From contig DASZMX010000141.1 in assembly GCA_035551475.1 (NCBI GenBank), forward strand, positions 1-59,289: DNA of 59,289 bases, given 5' to 3'. Both the position numbers and the translations under genes were made by a program. This stretch comes from DASZMX01 sp035551475 (GTDB taxonomy: Bacteria > Verrucomicrobiota > Verrucomicrobiia > Limisphaerales > Palsa-1400). The notes under the pieces were generated by a model. The model was given only the letters and a program-made list of their open reading frames with translations, searched no databases and had not been told where the DNA came from. This document shows positions 44,050 through 51,690 of this stretch, in pieces (within the stretch, counting starts at the first letter, position 1; each line of letters begins with the position of its first letter).

Positions 44050-47000
44050 GTGAGGTCCCTGATGCGGCGGCTTAATTTGAAGATTTGGCTACTGGCCGGC
44101 CTCGCTGTTTTTTTGACGGCGCCAGCCGCCCCGGGGGCTGAAACGGCCGCGCCGCGCCAGGCCCCCAAGGTCGTGCGCCAATACGCCCTGACTTCTGCCA
44201 ACGACTTTCCGCAACGCGATCCGTTTGACTGGCGTTTGCTGGCGTCCAACGATGGCGGCGTCACTTGGGCCACCTTGGATGTCCGCACCGGCGAATTGTT
44301 TACCGAGCGCCATCAGCGCCGCGTTTTCAAAATCCACAACGAAACCGCCTACAATATTTACCGCCTGCAAATTGATCGCGTGCGCAATCCGGCGGAGGGC
44401 AACTCGGTGCAGCTGGCGGAGATCGATCCGATGGGGGCGGGCGAGGATGATTTCAGCCCCGCGCCCACGCTCAAGGATGTGATCACGGCGCAGGGGGAGC
44501 ATTTGATTTCGGAATCCGCCACCCGGGCGTTCGACGGACAGCTCGAAACGAAATGGCTGGATTTTTCCGTGACGCACCCGCGAACGCGCTCGTCCTGGAT
44601 TCAATGGGAATACGTCGATCAAGCGGGCATTGTGGTCACGAATGTGGGCGACCTCGCGGCGCTCGGCCACGGCGCGGCGCGCGGCTTCAACGCGCGCGTC
44701 GAAGGGGTCATCGTGGGCGTCGATGAAACCAACAAAGTTGTCTCATTTCTCGACTTGACTGGAATTCTGGATGTGCCATGCGCGGCGTGGGCCAGTTTGC
44801 CCTCGCCGGGCGCCCGCGTGATCCTGGAGGGAACCAGCGCCTGGACCAACGCCGCCGTCTCGTTGCACCAACCACGCTGCACCGAGCAGCAACCGCCGCC
44901 GCGGAATCCGCTGCGCCTGGCGCTGGAGCAAGCCATGCCCGCGGGCGAAGATTTGATCTGGGTGGAAACGGAGGGAACGGTGCGCTTTAGCGCGGGCGCG
45001 GGGCCGGGCCTTACCCTGGAGCTGGAAGATGGAGGCAAAACCATTTCGGCGCATGTGTTGCACGGGGATTTTTCACAGCGCCCATCCTTTTACGGCGCGC
45101 GGGTCCGCGTCCGGGGCATTGGCCGCGCGTTGCTGGACACGGAAGGCCGCCGCGTCATCGGCGCGATCTGGATTCCGGACCTCGCCTCGATTTCCGAAGC
45201 CAGTCCGCGTCCGCCTGCCACGCAGGCCGCCGCCGCTTCCGCCCCCGCCGAGGAAACGCCGTCGATTCTGACGGAGATCCGGCAAATTCGCGAACTGGAT
45301 CGCAGCGCGCTCCTCCGTTCGCCCAAGGTCCGGCTGCGCGCCATTGCCAACGAACTTTTTGGCACGTTTGTCCAGGATGGCACGGGGGGAATTGAGATTT
45401 GGCAGGATTTCCGCGCGGCAGGCCGGGCGAGCTTTGGTGATGAATTGGAGCTGGAAGGGCGCGCCGGGTGGGAAGGCGGGCACGGGCCAGTCGTGCGCCC
45501 GGACAAAATAAAAATTCTCGGCCCCGGCAAACTGCCCAGTCCCCAACGCGCCTCCTACAACCTGCTGGCCGGCGGACAGTTTGTTGATCAATGGGTGGAA
45601 GTGGAGACGGTGGTGCGCGCCACGGACGGCTCACATCTTTTGCTTAGTTGTGACGGCCAGGAATTGATGGCGACCATTCGCCTGGCCAAGGCGGACGTGG
45701 TGGAGGGCTTGGTCGATGCGACGATCCGCGCGCGCGGCGTCGCCACCGCCGCCAGCGATGACCGCGGCAAACCGCAGGGCATTCACCTCGTCATTCCCTC
45801 GATGGAATTTGTGGAAGTGGAGCATCCCGCGCGCGACCCATTCTCGCTCGCGGCGCAGCCGATCGGGAACCTGCTCGAAGTCACCGGCGCCTCCGGCCTG
45901 GTGCATCGCGTGCGCACGCGCGGAGTATTGACACTGACGCAGGACCACAAATATTTCGTCCAGGACGCCACGGGCGGCGCCATGGTGATTCCCAAGCAAA
46001 ACGTCATCCTCAGTTCCCGCGAAGGCGCGGCAAATTGGGTGTTTTGGCGCAGCGCCACGAGTGACGACACCAGCGCGGCCGAACACGTCGCCGTCAGCGA
46101 CGAAGTGGAAGTCGTGGGCTTTCCCGAAAGCAAAGGTTACTCGCCCATCCTGACCGAATCGTTGCTCCGAAAAATCCGCCCGGCCACGCCCGTGGCTCCC
46201 GTCAAAGTCACACCAGCGGACATCGCGCTGGGCCGCCTCGACGCCGCGCTGGTCACGCTCGATGCGACCGTATTGCGCGAAGATTCGCTCGGGCCCGACC
46301 GCGTGCTGGCCTTGCAATCCGGCCAGACCTTGTTTCGCGGCTTTCTCAAGGCGGGCGAACATAACTCTCCCGCGGTCGCGCCCGGCAGCCGTGTGCGGGT
46401 CACGGGCGTCTGCCAAATTGAACCGCTCCCTTACGCCGAACTCGGCAAGAGCGCGCCGTCTTTTGCGCTGTCCTTGCGCGCGCCCACGGATCTGGTCGTG
46501 CTGGAAAGCCCGCCGTGGTGGACTCTCAGGCGGACGCTGACGATGTGCGCCGGATTGATCATCCTGCTGGCCATCACCTCGGCGTGGATTCGCATTCTGC
46601 GCCGTCAAGTCGAACAACGCACGGAGCAATTGCGCCAGGAGATTGAGGAGCACAAGCAAACAGAGGCCAGCCTGGCGGAGAAGAGCGTGCTGCTGCGCAA
46701 TGAAGTGGAGGAGCGCAAAGTGGTGCAAAGGGAATTGCAGGACAAAAAATCCTCGCTCGAAATGGAGATTGAAGAGCGCAAACGCGTGGAGGCGGAAGTG
46801 GAGCGCATCCACAAGGAGCTATTATTGACGTCACGCCAGGCCGGCATGGCGGAAGTGGCGTCCAGCGTGCTGCATAATGTCGGAAATGTCTTGAACAGCG
46901 CCAACGTCTCCGGGGAGCTGATCTCGCGCGAACTTCATAATTCCAAGGCCGCCGACGTGGCGCGCCTCGCGCGCTTGCTGGCGCAGCAAGGCCCGGCGCT

Positions 47001-47691
47001 GATTCCTTTTCTCACGGAGGACGAACGCGGGCGGCGCCTCCCGGCCTACTTGACCGCGCTGGGAGAAAATTTGGCCGGGGAGCGCGCCCGCCTGGCGAGC
47101 GAGGTCAAATCGCTCAACGACAATATTTCGCACATCAAGGCGATTGTGGCGCGCCAGCAGGATTACGCCAAAATCGCGGGCGTCCTGGAAAGCATTTCCC
47201 TGGCGGATATTGTCAGCGACGCGCTGGTCATGCTGCGGGCCGGCATGGAGCGGCATGGCATCCAGGTCGTGGCTGATTTTCAAGACGGCCCAGTCATGAT
47301 CATCGACCGGCATAAAGTTCTGCAAATCGTTTTCAATTTGCTGCAAAACGCCAGCCAGGCCTGCGAAGCTGGGGGGCGTCCGGACAAACGCGTCGTGGTG
47401 GCCATTCGTTTGGCCGCGCCCGACCGCGTGTCGATTCGCGTGGCCGACAATGGCGTCGGCATTCCCAAAGAAAATCTGGCCCGCATTTTTTCGCAGGGAT
47501 TTTCCACCAGGAAAGGCGGGCATGGCATTGGCTTGCACAGCAGCATTCTCATGGCGCAGGAAATGGGCGCCATGCTGGTCGCGCATAGCGAAGGTCTCGG
47601 CCACGGCGCGGTCTTCACTCTCGACCTTCCCCTCCATCCGTCCCGCAAAAAAGAGCGCGAAGCCGCACTTCCCGTGGAGGTCAACGCGTGA
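44050..47691 (+). CDS. Sensor histidine kinase with large periplasmic OB-like/discoidin-like sensor
   Basis: 1213 residues from GTG 44050; ATG 44062 is an alternative. Signal peptide-like N-terminus (IWLLAGLAVFLTAPAAPGA). A periplasmic part of about 780 residues contains a possible discoidin-like segment (about 80-200) and repeated OB-like beta-barrels (GTFVQDGTGGIEIW, KYFVQDATGGAMVI). A transmembrane helix (LTMCAGLIILLAITSAWI, about 830) leads to a long coiled coil. Then comes an H-box of the SSVLHNVGNVLNSA type (H942) and a HATPase (LLQNASQA, VADNGVGIP, GHGIGLHS). It is coupled by GTGA overlap to the receiver/AraC regulator, so the pair resembles a split version of Bacteroidetes hybrid two-component glycan sensors. 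Confidence 0.88.
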   Translation: MRSLMRRLNLKIWLLAGLAVFLTAPAAPGAETAAPRQAPKVVRQYALTSANDFPQRDPFDWRLLASNDGGVTWATLDVRTGELFTERHQRRVFKIHNETAYNIYRLQIDRVRNPAEGNSVQLAEIDPMGAGEDDFSPAPTLKDVITAQGEHLISESATRAFDGQLETKWLDFSVTHPRTRSSWIQWEYVDQAGIVVTNVGDLAALGHGAARGFNARVEGVIVGVDETNKVVSFLDLTGILDVPCAAWASLPSPGARVILEGTSAWTNAAVSLHQPRCTEQQPPPRNPLRLALEQAMPAGEDLIWVETEGTVRFSAGAGPGLTLELEDGGKTISAHVLHGDFSQRPSFYGARVRVRGIGRALLDTEGRRVIGAIWIPDLASISEASPRPPATQAAAASAPAEETPSILTEIRQIRELDRSALLRSPKVRLRAIANELFGTFVQDGTGGIEIWQDFRAAGRASFGDELELEGRAGWEGGHGPVVRPDKIKILGPGKLPSPQRASYNLLAGGQFVDQWVEVETVVRATDGSHLLLSCDGQELMATIRLAKADVVEGLVDATIRARGVATAASDDRGKPQGIHLVIPSMEFVEVEHPARDPFSLAAQPIGNLLEVTGASGLVHRVRTRGVLTLTQDHKYFVQDATGGAMVIPKQNVILSSREGAANWVFWRSATSDDTSAAEHVAVSDEVEVVGFPESKGYSPILTESLLRKIRPATPVAPVKVTPADIALGRLDAALVTLDATVLREDSLGPDRVLALQSGQTLFRGFLKAGEHNSPAVAPGSRVRVTGVCQIEPLPYAELGKSAPSFALSLRAPTDLVVLESPPWWTLRRTLTMCAGLIILLAITSAWIRILRRQVEQRTEQLRQEIEEHKQTEASLAEKSVLLRNEVEERKVVQRELQDKKSSLEMEIEERKRVEAEVERIHKELLLTSRQAGMAEVASSVLHNVGNVLNSANVSGELISRELHNSKAADVARLARLLAQQGPALIPFLTEDERGRRLPAYLTALGENLAGERARLASEVKSLNDNISHIKAIVARQQDYAKIAGVLESISLADIVSDALVMLRAGMERHGIQVVADFQDGPVMIIDRHKVLQIVFNLLQNASQACEAGGRPDKRVVVAIRLAAPDRVSIRVADNGVGIPKENLARIFSQGFSTRKGGHGIGLHSSILMAQEMGAMLVAHSEGLGHGAVFTLDLPLHPSRKKEREAALPVEVNA

Positions 47692-49100
47692 GCCAGGCCC
47701 ATCCTTTCCCCAGCGCCGGCCGGCCCCAGGCGCGCATTTTAATTATAGATGACAACCCGGAAATCCATCGGGATTTCAAGCGCTCCCTCGCCGCCCGCTC
47801 CCCCGACCAGAATTTGGCGCGCGAGGAGGAGTTAATGTACGGACGGACCGCGCCGGAACGCGCGGCCGAACCCGGCTACGCGTTGGATTCCGCCTTTTCC
47901 GGCCTGGAAGGGTTGGCCAAGGTGCGCGCGGCGCTGGAGGCGGAGCAACCGTATCAATTGGCCTTTGTCGATGTGCGGATGCCGGGCATCGACGGCGTGG
48001 AAACCATCGCGCGCCTTTGGAAAATCGATCCCAACGTGCAAATCGTCCTTTGCACCGCTTATTCCGATTTTTCCTGGTCCGAACTCGCGCAGCGCCTCGG
48101 CCCGACGGATAAATTGCTCGTGCTGAAAAAACCGTTCGACCTCATCGAAGTCACGCAGTTGGCCAGCACGTTGACCGAGAAATGGCATTTGACTCGCCAA
48201 GCCGCCCTGAAACAGGAGCAGATGGAATTGCTGGTGTCGCGCCACGCCCAAAAATTGCTGAATCTGCAACGGGCCGAGTCCGGCCCCGCCCCGCCGAAAC
48301 CGGAAGCCGCCGCTCCCGACGAACCGCCCGAACCGCCGCAAATCCTGACGCTCGTGCCGGCGGGCGCCATTCGCGAGGAAATTCATGGCGGGCTGGGCTC
48401 GGCCTTCCGCCTGCTGGAATCCGACCGGCGCGATCTGATGGCGCAAGCGGAGGAAATCGTGCCTGATTTGATTGTCATTGGTATTGCGTCCGCAGACGAC
48501 GCCGGCCTGGCGCTGTGCCGCCGCTTGAAAGCCAGTGAAATTACCAGCCACATCCCCATCATTATTCTGTCGCCGTCGGATGCCGAAGCATGGCATTTGC
48601 AAGCATTGGAAGCGGGCGCGGATGATTACATCGTGACCCCGCGGCGTCCCGCGTTGTTGAAAGCGCGCGTGGACAATATCCTGGAATCCCGCCGCCGCCT
48701 GCACGAAAGGTTTCAGCAGGAGAAAGCGATGGAGCCGCGCGATTTTGCCGACAACCAATCCGACGGCCAGTTCCTGCGCCGAATGGTGGACGTTGTGGAA
48801 TCGCACTTATCGGATTTTGAATTCGATGTGGAGGCGCTGGCCCAGAAAATGGGCGTGAGCCGGCGGCAGTTGTTCCGCAAATTCAAGGCCATCACAGGCC
48901 GCACCCCGAATCTTCTAATCCGCAAGTTGCGCCTCGATCGCGCGGCCGGTTTGCTGCAGTCCTCAAACATGACCATCGCGGAAATCACATTCGCCGTTGG
49001 ATTTCTCGACGTGAAACACTTCCGCGTCCTCTTCAAAGAACAATTCGGAGCGCTGCCCAGCGATTATCTTAAGACAAAAAATCCGCCGCCCGCGGGTTGA
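47688..49100 (+). CDS. Response regulator: receiver - pseudo-receiver - AraC-type DNA-binding domain
   Basis: 470 residues from GTG overlapping the kinase stop. Receiver 1 (about 15-165) has an insertion after the first helix but an intact acceptor D95 (AFVDVRMPGIDG) and Lys (VLKKPFD). After a Pro-rich linker, a second receiver-like fold (about 215-345) lacks key residues: G265 replaces the acceptor Asp (IVIGIAS) and T317 replaces the Lys (YIVTPRR). The AraC helix-turn-helix pair is at about 365-465 (VEALAQKMGVSRRQLFRKFK, ITFAVGFLDVKHFRVLFKEQ). It is probably the transcription output of the upstream periplasmic-sensor kinase, perhaps for glycan genes such as the adjacent GH92. Confidence 0.9.
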   Translation: MSQAHPFPSAGRPQARILIIDDNPEIHRDFKRSLAARSPDQNLAREEELMYGRTAPERAAEPGYALDSAFSGLEGLAKVRAALEAEQPYQLAFVDVRMPGIDGVETIARLWKIDPNVQIVLCTAYSDFSWSELAQRLGPTDKLLVLKKPFDLIEVTQLASTLTEKWHLTRQAALKQEQMELLVSRHAQKLLNLQRAESGPAPPKPEAAAPDEPPEPPQILTLVPAGAIREEIHGGLGSAFRLLESDRRDLMAQAEEIVPDLIVIGIASADDAGLALCRRLKASEITSHIPIIILSPSDAEAWHLQALEAGADDYIVTPRRPALLKARVDNILESRRRLHERFQQEKAMEPRDFADNQSDGQFLRRMVDVVESHLSDFEFDVEALAQKMGVSRRQLFRKFKAITGRTPNLLIRKLRLDRAAGLLQSSNMTIAEITFAVGFLDVKHFRVLFKEQFGALPSDYLKTKNPPPAG

Positions 49101-49104
49101 GTCG

Positions 49105-51387
49105 TCAGTTGGCGCGGCTCATCATCGCTGTGGTCGGCGCGCTCTCGCGCAGGGTCGCCGGGTCCAAATTCAAGTCGGACGGCGGCCACGTTTCCGGCGC
49201 CACCCCCAACGTGGCGCTGGGGGAGTTGCTCATTTCCAAGTCAATCGTCAGGCCGTCCACCGCTTCGCGGTGCGAGAACCAAAGCCGTTCCTGCGGCTGC
49301 CCATTGAGCCGCGCGGACTTGATATATTTGTTGTCAACTGAATTATTGCGGCAATTGAGGCGCAGGGTTTTGCCGTGCGCCAGCCGGATGGTCACGCGGT
49401 CGAACGCCGGACTCCCCAGCTCATACATCGGCTCTCCCGGCACGACGGGGTAAAATCCCATCATCGAAAAAACCACGAAGGCCGACAACCCGCCGCCGTC
49501 CTCGTCCCCGGGAATTCCCAGGTGCGTGTCGGTGAACCAGAAATCCAATAATTGACGCACCCGCTTTTGCGTTTTCCACGGCTGCCCGAGGTGGTTGTAT
49601 AAATAGGGAATCGCCAGGCTGGGCTCGTTGCCCATCACAAACTGGCCGACAAGCCCCGTGGAATCGGGAAACATGGCAAAGTAGTCGCTCTTCGACCGTC
49701 CCAGGTCGGCGCGAAACAACTGGTCCAGCTTGGCCGAGGCCGCCTTCGGGCCTCCCATCAACTCGAACAATCCACGGTAATCGTGCGGCACGTCCCAGTT
49801 GTAGGTATAGGCGCTGTTCTCCGTCGTGTAATCGCGGCCGCCCAGCCCCCCCGAGAATTTGGGATCAAACGGCTCGATCCAATTCCCCTGCTCGTCCTTC
49901 GGCCAGACGAAGCCTTTGTCGGCTCGATAAACATTTTTGTAAAACGCCGCGCGGCGCAAAAACAAATCGTGCTCCGCCTCATGTCCGGTCACGCGGGCCA
50001 GTTGCGCGGTGCACCAGTCGTCGTAACTATGCCCGAGCGTCACCGCCACCGCTTGCCGGCGTTCAAACGGATGCACCTGCGACACCGTTTCCTTTTGTCC
50101 GGGCGCCAGCGCCGGCATGTAGCCGTGCGCGTTATAGAAATCGTCCAGCGCACATTTTGGGCCGTAACGCCAGGGCAGGAACGTCCGTTCCAGCGAGTTT
50201 TTTCGCAGCCCTTCATAGGCGGCGCCCACATCGAAATTCGTCACGCCCTTGAACCAGACATCCGCCATCCACGCGGCGGCATGATTGCCCGTCATGCAGG
50301 GGTGATTGCCCCAGAGCACGGCGAAGGACGGCATCCATGCGCCTTGTTGATACATGCGCACGTAAGATTGCACCTTGTCCGCTTCCATGACCGGATTGAG
50401 CAGCGTTTGCAACGGCTCCAGCGCCCGGTGCGTATCCCAAATCCAGTTGTCCACATAAAATGGGCGCGCGTCCTGATGGGTTTGATGATCAAAGGAGCTG
50501 TAGTATTGACCGTCTTCGGAGATGTTGACCATGCGCTCATAACAACGATATAGCGCGGTGTAAAAGACGCGTCGCTGCGCCGCCGTGCCGCCCTCGACCT
50601 TCACCTGCCCCAGCGCCTCGTTCCAGCGGTCCCGCGCCTGCTTTTCCAGACGGTCGAAATCCCACGACGCAATTTCCTCGCGCAAGTTCATCCGCGCCTG
50701 CGCCACGCTGATAAACGAGATGCCATAGCGCATCTGCAGCACGGCGGCGGGCGAAGCTCCTCGCGCGATCAAGGTCGTTTTCCCCTCGCTTTGTCGCTGC
50801 GCAAAAATCACCGGCTGGCTGAATTCCCCATACACATATGCCGCCATATTATGAAACTGCTCCACACCCGAAAATGCGGCTTCCCCCTCGGCTTGCATTT
50901 CCCCGCCTTCGCGATTGGCGACAATCACCTCCCCTTTGGCATCGGGAAAACCAAAGCGAAAAAAACCGCTGCGCGCCGCCGGCGTGAATTCGGTTTTGAT
51001 CGCGGACTCGTCGAAGCGCACCCGATAATAATACGGCGTGGATTTTTCCTGGTCGTACGGAACCGGCTCCGTGCACGCCGTCTTATCTTGCGGCGCCGGC
51101 ATCACCCAGAACAATTCGCCGAGGCGATGCGAAATGATGGTCAGCGGGAAGGATTGGATGCAGTCATCCAGCCCATCGCGGCGCACGGGATAAACGCGCA
51201 CCATGCTGTTCGGCAGCGAAACGGTCGGGCGGGTGGGCTCCAGCAATTGACCCACGTTGCCAATCGAGGGATCGACTTCATCAACAGGATCCTGCGCGAA
51301 TGCCGGACCGGCCATCAAGCCGCACGCGAGAAGAAGCAGCGCGCGGCGAGGGAATGGGGAGGAAAATTCTGCCAACAAAGGGTTCAT
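49105..51387 (-). CDS. GH92 family alpha-mannosidase, secreted
   Basis: 760 residues from ATG 51387, chosen because it gives a signal peptide (RRALLLLACGLMAGPAFAQ) and the usual GH92 length. The N-terminal beta-domain begins DEVDPSIGNVGQLLEPTRPT, typical of one GH92 subgroup. The catalytic (alpha/alpha)6 domain has NWIWDTHRALEPL, FVMGNEPSLAIPYLYNHLGQ and the conserved acidic segment IPGDEDGGGLSAFVVFSMMG. GH92 enzymes are Ca-dependent exo-alpha-mannosidases acting on N-glycans or mannans. It shares a divergent promoter region with the three-repeat secreted protein and ends 4 bases from the convergent AraC-type regulator. Confidence 0.93.
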   Translation of the reverse strand: MNPLLAEFSSPFPRRALLLLACGLMAGPAFAQDPVDEVDPSIGNVGQLLEPTRPTVSLPNSMVRVYPVRRDGLDDCIQSFPLTIISHRLGELFWVMPAPQDKTACTEPVPYDQEKSTPYYYRVRFDESAIKTEFTPAARSGFFRFGFPDAKGEVIVANREGGEMQAEGEAAFSGVEQFHNMAAYVYGEFSQPVIFAQRQSEGKTTLIARGASPAAVLQMRYGISFISVAQARMNLREEIASWDFDRLEKQARDRWNEALGQVKVEGGTAAQRRVFYTALYRCYERMVNISEDGQYYSSFDHQTHQDARPFYVDNWIWDTHRALEPLQTLLNPVMEADKVQSYVRMYQQGAWMPSFAVLWGNHPCMTGNHAAAWMADVWFKGVTNFDVGAAYEGLRKNSLERTFLPWRYGPKCALDDFYNAHGYMPALAPGQKETVSQVHPFERRQAVAVTLGHSYDDWCTAQLARVTGHEAEHDLFLRRAAFYKNVYRADKGFVWPKDEQGNWIEPFDPKFSGGLGGRDYTTENSAYTYNWDVPHDYRGLFELMGGPKAASAKLDQLFRADLGRSKSDYFAMFPDSTGLVGQFVMGNEPSLAIPYLYNHLGQPWKTQKRVRQLLDFWFTDTHLGIPGDEDGGGLSAFVVFSMMGFYPVVPGEPMYELGSPAFDRVTIRLAHGKTLRLNCRNNSVDNKYIKSARLNGQPQERLWFSHREAVDGLTIDLEMSNSPSATLGVAPETWPPSDLNLDPATLRESAPTTAMMSRAN

Positions 51388-51690
51388 ACGTGTGGGGAAA
51401 TCCTTGGCGAAAATCCCCACGCCGTCGCGGGAAGGCGGTGCCAAATCGAAGGGTAAACGGTGCCAAAAAAAATTGCGCGACGATTTCCACCATAAAAAAA
51501 TTTGGCACACTTTCCCCCTCATTTTGGCACTGAAGGCAAGCGCAGGGATTTTCTGAAACCCGTAGTGTTCTTCTTACAGCACTTGACCGCCTTGGGCGTA
51601 AATGACCCGGCTTGTCTCCTCACGGGCAGGCGGGAAAACCATCCGCGGCACGCTGGGCTGAAAAGACGAAGCGATAAATTCCGAAACACA
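51388..51690. promoter_or_regulatory. Divergent promoter region with a four-half-site dyad operator
   Basis: 303 bases between the GH92 gene (minus) and the three-repeat secreted protein gene (plus). It holds four exact copies of GTGCCAAA/TTTGGCAC: 51438-51445 and 51460-51467 (forward), 51501-51508 and 51523-51530 (reverse). The spacing is 22 bases within each pair, and both nested inverted pairs are centred on about 51484. A-tracts lie just inside the inner pair. I found no clear -35/-10 and no coding sequence here. Confidence 0.75.

Noticed and set aside
51501..51545. TTGGCAC elements as sigma54 (-24/-12) promoters
   Set aside because: The GG-to-GC distance is 10 rather than 12 and no TTGC -12 box follows any of the four copies. 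Their dyad symmetry fits an operator better.
51502..51690. N-terminal extension of the three-repeat secreted protein
   Set aside because: It crosses the operator region, and the signal peptide begins at the ATG at 51691.
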